Assembly (NCBI GenBank): GCA_001642005.1
Contig: LWCA01000020.1
Span: forward strand, 17,708 to 81,707
DNA: 64,000 nt
Origin: Intoshia linei
Lineage: Eukaryota; Orthonectida; Rhopaluridae
Direction: 5' to 3'
How positions within the stretch are numbered: position 1 is the stretch's first letter; every line of letters begins with the position of its first letter. A program made the position numbers and the translations under genes. Below the pieces are notes generated by a model that saw only the letters and a list, made by a program, of their open reading frames with translations, did not search any database and was not told where the DNA came from. This document shows, one piece after another, positions 52,801 through 63,751 of this stretch.

Positions 52801-55136
52801 TATTTTTTAATGAAATAAAATTTTTTTACTGCCCTTCCAATTTAAATACTGGCAATTAATTATTTATACTGACACCCTGTCAATTGGCACCTAAAATACT
52901 GACAAACCACCTACAATACTGAAAAATCAATGTTTCTACTGACAAATCAATAAGAAAAATACTGACGCGATAAATGCACGCCATTTTATTATACTAAATT
53001 AATCAATATGAAATCTAAAATGATAAAAATATGAATGTAGTCTTTTAATTTACTTCCTACATAGATACACATCTCACATACCATCAAAAAATAAAAATAA
53101 AATTTTAGTTACATTAAAACTATAATTAGGTAAATCTAACGAAGAAGTCGCAAAATAAATAATTTTATATAAGTAAGGATTCGATGATATATAGTAAAAT
53201 CAGTTTTTGACCGGGAATGCATAGATTTCTAGGATGAAATTTTGTATCTATATCTAATCAAGTGGTTCTCAAACTTGGGTCCGCAAGTTTACATAAAATT
53301 TTGAATTATTCAATTTTATATTTTCAATTTCTCTATATCTATACTGTGTTTGAAATCCTAATTTAACCTCAATTTAAAACATAGACTTTAATTTATTTGG
53401 GGGTCCGCAAGCAAAATTAAAATTAAACATGGACCAAAAAGTAAAACAATTTAAAAATTTTGATAACCCCTGATCTAATCGAATTAGCTGCAATAATCTT
53501 TTTTTAATTCTATGACCATTAATTACTTCTAATTTTTGTTTTAATAAAATAGTTACCAAATAAATAAAATTAATACAAAAGTGCTTTTGACAATGAAGGC
53601 GTCATTTTATGAAATTAATTTTTTTATGTATTAACTGGAGATAACTATCAGCTGTAATCTTTTTGTAAATTCTGGGACTATTTTAAATTTTTAAAAAAAG
53701 AGTAATCTGGATTTTGATCGTGAAAATATATTTTTTTAAGGTTGCAATTTCATGATAATTCTTATGATTTTAAAAAATATCACAAAATTTATATTTTATA
53801 AAATTTTAGAAGTTTTTGTCGTTTTGGCCCTGAAAATAAATCCTTTTGAAATTGAAATGTATAATAATATATATGATTTTAAAATCTGTATCAGTATATA
53901 TTTTTTAAATTCTAAAACTCATTTGATTTTAAAAAACAAAAAAAAGGATAATTGTTGTTTTTGACCTGGAAGATTTCTTTCAGTTTTTGAGATTGACATT
54001 CCTCTTACTTTCTCCGAAAAAAAGCTCACTTGAAAATGTTTGTTTGGATTTTTAAAATTCTAGAACTCTTAGCTATTGAAATAAACTATAATAGACATCA
54101 TTACACAAAGAATGTAGTTTGATGTACAAGTTACAATGTATAAATTACGACACATGTAATAAATTTTCACAAATTATTATTTTTTGAGACCCATGACAAA
54201 AATTTCCAAGTAATATATATTGATTTATTAATATTTCCCAGTTGAATATTACAACAAAATTTAAAAATTAGATTTAATTTACATTTACCAGTGTATTATA
54301 CTAACAGTTAGCTTGTGACTCAGATACTATCTAAAATGAAATCAAAAATTGCATAAATTACCGCAAAAATATTGTCAAACCATTTAAAATAAGTTTACAA
54401 TTTTAACATTTTTCCATTCCTAACTAGCCTGTTAATTAAAAGGCTCTGTAATATACACTTATAATTCCACTACCTTAAATTAAATAATAAAAATGATGAT
54501 TTTAATTTAAGCAATAAAAAAAAATAGTTTCCACCGCTTTACAATTCCAAACAGGAATCAATTTACAACGTAGCTTAATTATAATTAATATTTGTAATCT
54601 AAAATTTAGATTAAGTTATTTTTGTAACAAATATTTATTCCAGGCAAAAATAAAAAATTTCTAAAAATAAAACTTTTTAGAATTACAAAATCTACCAGAA
54701 AAGATAACTAGAATAACGACAAATAATAAAAAAGCAATGTACCGACACATGAGAGCCAACGCTTGACTTTTTTGAAGTGTGTCTTGAAAATTGATGCTTT
54801 GCTAAAAAAAGAATAAACTTGCATAAATGATATAAAAAATGTAACAATAAAAGGCATACTTGATTTTGTTGACTGAGAGTTTGCTTGAGTAGGACATTTT
54901 TGACGCTAATTTCTTTAGCATATCGTTTCGCAGCATTAATTCTATCTTTATCATCACGACACAACTGAATAATTTCATAATCGACAGTTTTACGCTTGGC
55001 ACCAGGTCCCAAAAATGTTGCACCAATACCGGGTGCTTGTCCTAAATACAACCATGATAATTAAAATTTTAAGTTTAGTGTATTCATATAATTATAATCA
55101 TAATTAATTACGCAATTTTGCTTTCACTCCATTCAT
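49828..55136 (-). CDS. PUF60: PUF60 (FIR), poly(U)-binding splicing factor
   Basis: PUF60 helps U2AF recognise 3' splice sites and represses MYC via FUSE DNA in vertebrates. Exons (5' to 3'): 55136-55112, 55041-54860, 54801-54743, 52004-51791, 51717-51590, 51538-51467, 50885-50783, 50740-50689, 50652-50585, 50545-50408, 50349-50200, 50165-49973, 49937-49828; 1,494 nt, 497 aa (human 559). The N-terminal helix region has [23 protein letters not shown]1 has [11 protein letters not shown] and [18 protein letters not shown]2 has [22 protein letters not shown] and [15 protein letters not shown] shortened Ala/Pro linker follows, then HQEHISISG and the UHM-type RRM3 (VVVLKNMV ... [20 protein letters not shown]). 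The long alanine-rich linker of vertebrates is reduced. The acceptor of exon 11 is the weakest splice choice. Confidence 0.93.
50886..51466 (-). other. PUF60 intron 6 (581 bp)
   Basis: AT-rich sequence. About 51230-51370 resembles the end of a Helitron-like body in plus orientation (AATTGAATGTCCTTTACC ... CCCAATTTCCAATACAGTTT), as at 62105-62200. No gene or RNA is visible. Confidence 0.4.
52420..52985. repeat. Foldback array of TTTGTCAGTA / TACTGACAAA motifs
   Basis: From about 52420 to 52580, TTTGTCAGTATT-like words recur every 20-40 bp. From about 52850 to 52985 the complement AATACTGACAAA recurs at similar spacing. The middle (about 52580-52850) is single-copy. This is the arrangement of a foldback or subterminal-repeat DNA transposon. 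No coding sequence. Confidence 0.65.
53260..53472. mobile_element. hAT MITE (213 bp) nested in a Helitron-like element
   Basis: It begins AAGTGGTTCTCAAACTTGGG and ends TTTTGATAACCCCTG. ATCTAATC flanks both sides exactly (53252-53259 and 53473-53480). The flanks rejoin into a family word (GTATCTATATCTAATC then GAATTAGCTGCAATAATC), showing that it landed in an older Helitron-like body. Confidence 0.75.
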
Positions 55137-55265
55137 TTTTAAAATTTAGTAAAAACTGACAAAATTGTACAAAATCGATATTTTCAAGATGATAAATGAT
55201 TATTAAACTTTATTTTTAAAATAAATAAATATCTATAGATACAATTTTTCAAATTATTTGTTCAC
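55137..55265. promoter_or_regulatory. 129-bp divergent promoter region, PUF60 / ZNF593
   Basis: The two start codons are 129 bp apart in opposite directions, so this AT-rich gap must hold both promoters and leaders. I see no motif that stands out. PUF60 (splicing) and ZNF593 (ribosome export) are both housekeeping genes. Confidence 0.55.
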
Positions 55266-55707
55266 ATGGCAGGACCACAAAGAAAAAAACGAAACCACAA
55301 AGGCGATAAGCCAATACAAGCAAAATATCGGTTGAGACACAAAACAAGAGACATGGACCAAATTGTCGGGGACCTGAAAAATACAAACGAATTACAAAAA
55401 TTAATCAATCAACAAATTGATGTAGATAAAATTGGATTAGGTCAACATTATTGTATTCATTGCGCGTATATATTAATTAATTTAATTTTAATTGTAAATT
55501 AGAACTTATTTTCAAGATGAAAAAACTTTACACGTTCACATGAAAACTAAAAGACATAAACGCAGGTGTAAAGCCTTAGAAGAAGTTCCATATTCTCAAG
55601 AAGAAGCTGAATCGTGTGCTGGTCTCGGAAAGTATAATAAACCATGGTTTGACGTTATTCCTTCGATGGAGGAGGTGGTGGATTCTTTTAAGATTAAGGA
55701 AAATTAA
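55266..55707 (+). CDS. ZNF593: ZNF593 / Bud20-like C2H2 zinc-finger protein
   Basis: The yeast homologue Bud20 and metazoan ZNF593 are small nucleolar shuttling factors of pre-60S ribosomes. Exons are 55266-55465 and 55503-55707; 405 nt, 134 aa, the same as human. The basic N-terminus ([19 protein letters not shown]) includes the KPIQAKYR family word, and DMDQI follows. The single finger has CIHCA in exon 1 and [14 protein letters not shown] in exon 2, then the signature [15 protein letters not shown]. The intron is 37 bp and splits the finger's second Cys region in phase 2. Confidence 0.95.
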
Positions 55708-55805
55708 TGTATCCAATAAATTTGTTTATATGTACAAAGTGCTTAGCATTTGTCAAAATATTAAATTTAATTTACATTTGTAGTACCATTTTTTATGCTT
55801 ATGAT

Positions 55806-58800
55806 ATGAAAAATTTTTCTGATCAATTGGGTGTTACGGTTATTTCCCTTTTTCTATTTTTCAATCATTCAGGATAGTGTCAAATTGGCTAATATACAAA
55901 ATATTTTGCAAGATGCTTTGATTTCCACAAATAATGTCAGCACCTGCGCTTTGTTAAGGCTTAATGGTAAAGTGATTGCGACTTCCAATGGATTTAAGGT
56001 AATTTATCTTTTCGACAAAAAATTTCGTTAGTAAGATTCGTAAAACTTTAGCTTATATTTTAGTTTAATTTTGGGTTTTAGAAATTTGTTTCGAACCAAA
56101 ATTTCAACAGGGGTTTTTAAGATTTTTTTTTTGAACCTTTTAAACAAAATTTGATAGGTTTTTTTTAATCCAATTTTGAAACATTTTGAAGATAATTTTG
56201 GGACCAAAATTTGATTTATAAAATTTCCTAAAAACACCCCTTGAAAGTTTAGTTCAAATAAAAAGTCTTAAAAACCCCTCTTGAAATTTTGGTTCAAAAA
56301 AAATCTTAAAAACTCCTCTTCAAACTTTGATTCAAAAAAAATTTCCTAAAAACTCCTTTTAACAGTTTGGTTCAAAAAAAACTTAAAAACCCCTCTTGAA
56401 GTATTAGTTCAAAAAAATTTGCTAAAAAACCCCTTGTAAATTTGGTTATTTTAACAAACCGCATACTTTATTTTAAGCTCAATAAAGATCAAATTGAGAA
56501 TATAGTATCAGCGATTACCGATATCAACAATATACGTGACGGAATTGATTATGATAACGATTATTACCTTTGTAGTCGAGCTGATAGTTACTCAATATAT
56601 GCATCTTGTGTAAGATTTTAATCATAATTATATACTAAATAATATGGGTACGCCAATTATAAGATTAATTTATAATTTTTCCAAGTTTAATATCGTGATA
56701 TTCTCAGCGTGATGACAAAGCCGAACCCACCATGCTTGAGTCCGGAAGTCAAAAATGTTTCAAAGTCAAATATTTTTTTTAAATATTCAATTTAGAAAAA
56801 TGAGGCCTAATTGTACAAAAATGTAGTCATTCCAGAAAAGTAGCTCGGCTACGATGGGTTCTGCTATGCATGATACCAATATTATGTAAATTAACCCTAA
56901 TCGAAAACGCAAACATGTGTTGCTGATTATTATCTAGCTGATTGTCTAGTGATGTGAAAATTTTTAGTCATGTTTTTAAAGAAAAAATTGGCATCCCATT
57001 GAAAAAATATTAAAAAGTATTGGAACCTTGATACTTGTATTTATTATTTATTTACGCTTTTATTAAAATTTTTCAATTGTATAAATAATTAATTAGAAAT
57101 CTAAAGGTCTAATAATAGTAAAAACCAATTGTCATATTTTATTTGCTACATATTCGGACAACATGTTTCCAGCTATTTGTATTGAAGCGGTGGAAACACT
57201 AGGTAATTCTATATATTTAATCAATAATATTACAATTAATTTAATTAATTTTAATTTTTAATAATTTGAAAATTTTTTTGATGATATATTTTGATATTTA
57301 TTGATAATTATATAGTCAGACTTATCAATAATAAATTTATATAATAGTGAATGATTTTTAGTAAAATTGTGACTACGCCATTGTAAAGATTATGTAAATT
57401 CATTATTTTATTCTAATTGTTGAAATTTTGATATTGATTTTTTGACTTAATTTTTATGGGTTTTTTTTTCATGTAATTTTTCAATATTTTGAAGATAATT
57501 TTGGATCCAAAGAGATCCAAAAGTAAGAATTTTAAACATATAATATTCATCATTAATTATTTTTAACGGTCATACTTACATTACTTCAAAATTTTCTGAA
57601 ATCCTTTAATGTATTCCATGTGATCAAATACGTTCAAATCAAATCAAATTCCACCTTTTCCTTTCAGTTTTAAATTTAACAGATTGAGAATGCCAAACAT
57701 GTCACATAAGTAAATCAACTTAGTAATCCAAATATTATTATTAAGAAATTGAGCCAAATAATGGTTTCTTTTTTTTTAAAATGCTGAAATTTCGGTTTTC
57801 GACTTAAATAGCCTTGTAAGGACCTTTTCTCGTGATAACCACCTAATTTCAGTGTGAAACAAAAGATGACTATGATTATATCTAACTTCTAAGCAGAATA
57901 GTTCAAATAATATACTATGATAATAATAATAATGAACTGACTTTGATATAATTCACAATCTTATATGCATTTTTTAAAATTTCTTTAAAATCATCAGAAA
58001 TAATTTTCAATTTCAAAATCTTATATTTTCACGGCCAAAACCTCAAATCACTCTTTTTTGTAAAAATTGAGAAAGAATTCATAAGCATTATCATAAATGG
58101 TAACATCAAAAAAGGTAATTTTCACGTTCAAAACCCAGAATACCTTTTTTATAAAAATGAAAACAGCCATATAATATTTGAAAAAAATTACAGATGATAA
58201 TTATATCCAGTTGACACACACAAAAAATTTTAATCTGATCAAGTGACGCCTTCATGGTCAAAAAAAAACTTTAATATTAATTTTTTTTATTTCGAAACTA
58301 TTTTATTAAAACAAAAAATTTGAAATAATGAGCGGTCGTAACATTAAAAAAAGAAGATTATTCTGATACAACTTATTCCAGTTAATATAAATACAAAATT
58401 TTAACCCCAGAAATCTACGCATTCACTGTGAAAAATAATTTTTAATATAATATCAACCAATAATTTTCAAAGTCATATAGTCATATGACGGGCCCACGTG
58501 AAACAAGTTTGGGAACCACTCCTTTAAAGGATTGATAATAGTGAATAGTATCATTTTTAAGTTAGATTTTCTTAGTTAATTTATTTTTTTGGTAGAATAA
58601 AAATGTTCCCTCGGCAGAGCTAGATGCTGTTTGTACGTAGTACATAACAGCAAACTAGTAATTTATATAAAGTTTCAATTTTAATTATAAATTTTTTCGT
58701 ATCAAAATTTTTACTAAAAATGAGTCAGTTGGCCCATACGTATTAAATTTATATTTAATACAATTGAAGTGCATTGTGCAGTGATTCAAATTTTTAAGAC

Positions 58801-59143
58801 ATTAAAGAATTGATACCCAGTTTTAAGAGACTGATAAATTTCAAATATATCTTAATTTTTCGAAAAAAAATTCCTACAAACATCAATTTCCTACAATTAC
58901 CTTACCCGTATTTTCTTATCCGAGTTATGCGGCCTATATCATAGCGTATAAAAAAACAATTAAAAAAAAATGAATATTCACTGTACTAACGAAATTTTTG
59001 AGAATCAAACAGTTGTATCACCTATTATATATATCACCTACATGATCGGCTTTAGGGTATTAAATTCTAATCTTAAAGGAAAATTTATCGCAAGTTATAA
59101 TTTTTAATTTTTAGCTGAATACATGAAAAGCAAAGGAAAATAG
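55806..59143 (+). CDS. PFN4: Profilin-4 (PFN4)
   Basis: PFN4 is the divergent, testis- and cilia-associated profilin, which does not bind actin like profilin-1 and is needed for sperm head and flagellum formation in mammals. Exons: 55806-55838, 55873-55998, 56478-56609, 57097-57202, 59115-59143; 426 nt, 141 aa (human 129). Blocks: ILQDALISTNNVSTCALLRL, YYLCSRADSYSIYA, GLIIVKTNCHILFATYS and MFPAICIEAVETL, then EYMKSKGK in a 29-nt last exon almost 2 kb downstream. The start in exon 1 gives about 11 extra N-terminal residues; it is less certain than the rest. A poly(A) signal AATAAA at 59173-59178 overlaps the end of the neighbouring PACS gene. Confidence 0.9.
55999..56477 (+). repeat. PFN4 intron 2 with inverted minisatellite
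   Basis: The intron is built mainly of units like GAACCAAAATTTCAACAGGG on one strand (56080-56150) and their complement (CCCCTCTTGAAATTTTGGTT type, about 56230-56450). It is the same minisatellite family as in dynein intron 5 (19090-19905), and related units occur at 36530-36990 and 52090-52320. Confidence 0.6.
56610..57096 (+). other. PFN4 intron 3 (487 bp) with MITE family B fragment
   Basis: About 56700-56890 is a family B MITE fragment (GATGACAAAGCCGAACCCAC, then AAAAATGAGGCCTAATTGTA). The remainder is AT-rich and featureless to me. Confidence 0.5.
57203..59114 (+). other. PFN4 intron 4 (1.9 kb) with plus-oriented Helitron-like element
   Basis: From about 57880 to 58658 lies a Helitron-like copy in plus orientation, ending with hairpin CTGTTTGTACGTAGTACATA (58627 onward) and CTAG at 58655-58658. 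Its 5' end is decayed. The rest of the intron is AT-rich. Confidence 0.6.
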
Positions 59144-59178
59144 AATTAAAAATGTAACAAGAAAACAAATTTAATAAA

Positions 59179-61499
59179 TTATGAACTGTATCCAAACATT
59201 GTTATCGGAAAATATTTAGTGTGTCCTTTCCATTGAGCAGCAACTTGAAAAAAACTAAGTGCCTTCCATTCATGACCATCGACATCCAGAGTAATGTATT
59301 GATTTGGATATTTCGATGAACAAATTACGCGCGAAACACCATTTTGACAATGTACAATTGATTGTTCACGCATCCTGCCGTCTTTAGAAATTGATTTTTT
59401 GGAAATTCGGTTAATAATATTATTTTTTTTTCTTTTTAAAAACAAACAATTTACAGAAATTATATTCAAGTTTGGTAAAATTGAGTTTTCAGGTAAGCGT
59501 TTGACGCTTGCATAAATGCAAGATTTAAGAGAGATTTTGTTTTTTGACTGTGTCTGGCTATCTCGGCGGTATTGTTTTATTTCAAAAGAAGACGGTCTAG
59601 GTAGAGAAGTTAACATTGACATCCAATAATCTATTTGAAGGTCAATATGGGTATTAGAATTTGAAGAAATAAAAGAAGTTGATGGATATTGATCAGAAGT
59701 AGTGGAAGTATCATTACACTGCCAACTAGGTGCATCAGATGGAGACAAAAAATTTGAATCTCTTAATGGAGGATAAATATTTTGTACATTGAGGCATTTT
59801 AAATCTTTTGCACCGGTAGAATTTCGTTTACTACAGACATTATTTGATAATTTCTTTTTTGGGAATTGTTTAATTTTACTTGAAACTTGAGAATTACCGT
59901 TAGCACTGTTTCTACAATCACTCGATGTGTTATTTCCGATATTGACTCTATTAATAAACGGAACAAATACATGATTTGAGTTGAAATCGTTAAACATAAC
60001 TTCCGCAATTTGTAAATAACAAGTAGAACGTGCTGTTTTAATATACGATTCAATTCTTGAAGAAATTAGATCTAAAGATTTACAATTTAAACTTTTCTTG
60101 TTCATTAATGGACAATTTGATGAACCATCAACGTTTAAAAGTAATTTATTATCCAAAAAAGTAGATTTCCACATATCATCGTTAAAATTAAAGTTGTATT
60201 TAGCATCAATACTAGACAAATATGTCGCAAAGTCACTATTAGCGGACGCAGGAATAAACAAAAATCTGAGAAAATTAGTCCAATCATTTTGTGATTTTCT
60301 ATTTTGAGATTGAAGTACATATGATCGCAGAATCCATGAAACAAAGGCGTCGTCACCATAAATGAGTATTTGCAAAATAACAGGTCGATGCGCATTAATG
60401 GCACAAAATTTATCAATAGAATCCAACATATTCTGCATAAAAATTGAAACTGCCAAGTAAGACTTACAAATTAAAACACAATTAAATTTTTTCTTAAGTA
60501 ATGACAGCATTGTTTCTGTATAATTGTTCATGTCAATGAGGATAAACGTTTCAGTAATTTCTTTTCCATGTAAAATTGAATTAATCATATCAACAATTTC
60601 TGAAATTGTAGATGTTGGTAGATTTATTTCCTTTTCATATGTGCCACTTTTTTTTAAGTAAATTTCTTCATTTGAAATGTCAAAATTATTCCAACCATCA
60701 GAATCAGGTCGTCCACTAGTTATACATTTACTGGGTAAATTATCATTACATGATAATGTGGGACGTAATTTTTCTGCATTTCCTCGCATTATTTTATTTA
60801 AATCAATAGAATTGCTACGTCTCAATTTGCCATTGAGATTATACTTTTCTTTGATATCTTTTATTTTATGAGTGTCGGATTCCGTTCTTATTGAATTTGA
60901 ACTATTCACAGTTAAATTACTAAAAAAGGGTTTCAACTGTGGTCTAATCACTGTTAAGCTTTCTGAAACGTAAGAATCCAAACTACTATTGTCGTATACT
61001 TCATTAGAATCGTAAAATTCAGTATTTTCGTTATTTAAATATTTTTCAATTTCATAACCTTCCAAACGTTTTTGTCGGTGAATAAGATTAATTACTCCTT
61101 CATCCGTAGAATTTCCAGTATTTTTTATTTTCTTTATAAGTAGAATGAATTTTTGTTTTAATCTGTGCTAAATTTATAAATTAATTTTTAAAGAACAGTA
61201 AATTTATAACAATGTAAATAAATGTTAAAGGAAATGCATAATTTTTATAAAATTAATCTTCATCATTTTAATTATTTAAATTTGAGTAGCCAAGTGAAAC
61301 TAATTGGAATTCATGAAATTTACATGAATGAGAATTTCGAAAACCATCGAATTAAAAATACACACCTTTCCGCTCGTAGACTTTCCAATTTCATTTTCAC
61401 TTTCTGAACCATCAGAGTGAACGTATTCGACAATTTCTTCTTCCGTGTCAAAGGGCATATCCTCTGTCATTCCATTATCATTGACATAATTGTTCAAAT
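59179..61499 (-). CDS. PACS1/2-type phosphofurin acidic cluster sorting protein (C-terminal part)
   Basis: PACS proteins link acidic-cluster cargo such as furin to AP-1/coatomer and act at the trans-Golgi, endosomes and ER-mitochondria contacts. Two exons are visible: 61499-61366 and 61167-59179, about 707 residues. The first holds an acidic Glu/Asp/Ser run, EEEIVEYVHSDGSESENEIG, like the PACS middle region. The second starts HRLKQKFILLIKKI, has KPFFSNL, the Rossmann-like segment ETFILIDMNNYTETM, NDWTNFLRFLFIPA, LQIDYW, and the family C-terminus SRVICSSKYPNQYITLDVDG, FFQVAAQWKGHTKYFPITMF. The intron between exons is 198 bp. The cargo-binding FBR is missing: exon 61499 begins in phase 1 and must join exons right of the window. 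Poly-Ser/Asn stretches are common. Confidence 0.9.
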
Positions 61500-61501
61500 C
61501 T

Positions 61502-63672
61502 AGATATTAATAAATGTATATTAAAATCCCTGTCATTGTCTATCGTTCGCTTATTGTCTAAAACAGGGTTCCCACACTTTTTCACAGCGAACAAATTATA
61601 AATTTATCGCGGACCATAAAAACAAAAATACCAAGTAACTTAAAAAAACTTTGATAAAAAACGTAATAAATTGACTTATAATTAGTCAAAATATTTTCAA
61701 AATTATTCGTGGACCGGTAAAAATTTTTCGGCGTATATAAGTTAGTTTAAAAATTAAATATATGTAACAGTTGGAAATAGCATTGTCATCATAAAATTTC
61801 CAAAATTACCTAAATGAAAGTAAATTAAATTAAAATAGTAGGCTGCTCATGACTGTAAGCCCAGATCATGTGACCCTTAGCGGCTAAGGCTTAGCCCCTT
61901 TCAACGGTCTCGCTATGCCAATTAAAAATTTATAATATTTATTAACCATATTTACTCTACAATGAATCAATATCTCAAAAACGCAGTATTACAAAAAAGA
62001 TAAATTTTTTTAAATTACCGGTAAAAATTTACCCATATGGAAAACTGGTATACACAAATTGTGTAACACAATACAAACAGACTAACTAATCCTTTGCTTA
62101 TATAGAATGTAATGTCAGTGTGTGTGTTATCGTATATTTAAAAAATTGACAGTCGCAGGATTTAAAAACCCAATTTTTAATACGGTTTTACCCAGGACTT
62201 GCTTTTATCTATTTTTCGGTTTCAGAATAAAATCAGCCCAAAAATTTAATAAAATATACATTCTGGGACACGTTTTAAAATCATTAACATGCTGTAAATC
62301 TCAGCCTCAAAAACAAAAACCTTTATAGTCAAAACTAAAAATTACCCTATGTTTAAAAAATGAAATATGTCCTAAAATTTTATAAAACATATATTCTGAG
62401 ATAGTTTTAAAAATCATAACCATTATAACAAATGGCAACCTCAAAAAAGTGCATTTTCACGACGAAAACTCCAGAGTGTATATTTTTTTTAAAAATCAAA
62501 ATAGTCCCAAAATTTTATAACATCTAAATTCTGGGATAGCTTTTAAATCATAAGCATTATAATAAATGAAAACCTCAAAAAAGTGTATTTTCACGACCAA
62601 AACGCCAAATTGTCCTTTTTTTTAAAAATGAAAATAGCCCTAGAATTTTAAAAAAAAATGCAGCTGATAGTTATATCCATTGAACACACACAAAAAAATT
62701 TCAATCTGACAAAGTGACGCCTTCACGCTCAAAAAAGCACTTTAGTATTAATTTTTTTTATTTTGAAAGTATTTTATTCAAACAAAAAATTTGAAATAAT
62801 TAACGGTCCAACAACTAAAAAAAAATGATTCTGAAACAAATTATTCCAGTTGATATAAATATAAAATTTAAACCCCAGAAATCTACGTATTCTCGGTGAA
62901 AATAATTTTTAATATATTATCAACCAACTAATCTATTTTTCAAATGTTTCGATTAAAATTAAAAAGTAAATATATATCCTAAAATTTCCAAAAATAAATG
63001 ACATTGAACGTCTACACATTTCCAATAAAGAAATATGGGTGAAAATCTATATAATTCATTCATTCGGATTTTTTTTCATTGCTACGCAATATTTCATTCT
63101 CAAATACTGATTTTCAAAAAATTTAAAAGTATAACTTAGTTATTATATCATTTTTATATTTATTTCAATGTTGGTAAGATTCACCTGAAATATGTTGATT
63201 GCGTTAATAATTATTGATACAAAATTGATATTTGTTATTCATCGAAAGCAGATCCTTAATATATATCATAACATTCAAAAAAACAAAAAGTATTTCAAAA
63301 AACTAATTCTATTCCACGACACCGGTATTTACAATTTTTAGAATTGTACTGTTTTTACTTTATTTTTAAGATTATACACTAGAGTATCCACTTTTTTAAA
63401 GATAGAAAAATATATTTGCATATAGGTGTGTTTTTATGCACTGATCACGAATATGTGAAAATTAATTCATTTAATTGAAATTAATCCCGCCTGAAATTAA
63501 AAACATGATATTTTTATTTTTAAAAATGTGAACTATACTTTATTACACTATTTATTATTAATAAATATGCTATAATTTTAATAATGTATTACTTTTTATT
63601 AGTGTTGTAGTGATATATAACTATCGTACTAATCGAAATTCGAATATATACTTTTGATATAACTCACTTGTG
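61502..63672 (-). other. Long PACS intron (part), repeats only
   Basis: It holds a hAT-like fragment (about 61563-61735, AACAGGGTTCCCACACTTTT and CGTGGACCGG), a partial MITE family C copy (about 61750-61912), and a long plus-oriented Helitron-like body (about 62060-63110), with recurring CGACCAAAAC/AAATTTTATAA units of about 110 bp. I found no PACS N-terminal exon. Confidence 0.55.
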
Positions 63673-63676
63673 ATGT

Positions 63677-63751
63677 CTAACTGGCAGAGTGGTTATAGTC
63701 ATATAATTGTATGCTGCGTGGCTAAAGTTCGGATCCCGATTTTGACATATT
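63677..63751 (+). other. tRNA-like sequence (Ser/Leu-like head of a SINE or tRNA pseudogene)
   Basis: The stretch has an A-box-like CTGGCAGAGTGGTTATAG and a B-box-like AAAGTTCGGATCCCG at suitable spacing. The possible acceptor strands TGTCTAA and TTTGACA pair at six of seven positions. The T-stem does not pair well, so a working tRNA is unlikely. A degenerate tRNA or the tRNA-derived head of a SINE is more likely. Confidence 0.35.

Larger units (their letters stand above)
52005..54742 (-). other. PUF60 intron 3 (2.7 kb), transposon-filled
   Basis: It contains a TTTTGAAGACAATTTTGGTCCC-type minisatellite fragment (52090-52320), a foldback array of GTCAGTA motifs (about 52420-52985), a Helitron-like body (about 53150-54110) and within that body a hAT insertion (53260-53472). 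The last part (54110-54742) is AT-rich without features. Confidence 0.65.

Noticed and set aside
54692-55051. Separate small C-terminally membrane-anchored protein
   Set aside because: The frame runs into an intron and only appears to end in a hydrophobic helix. Correct splicing joins it to the RRM1 exon 2.7 kb away as the N-terminus of PUF60.
60135-60416. 93-aa minus-strand frame
   Set aside because: It is an out-of-frame shadow of the PACS exon (59179-61167).
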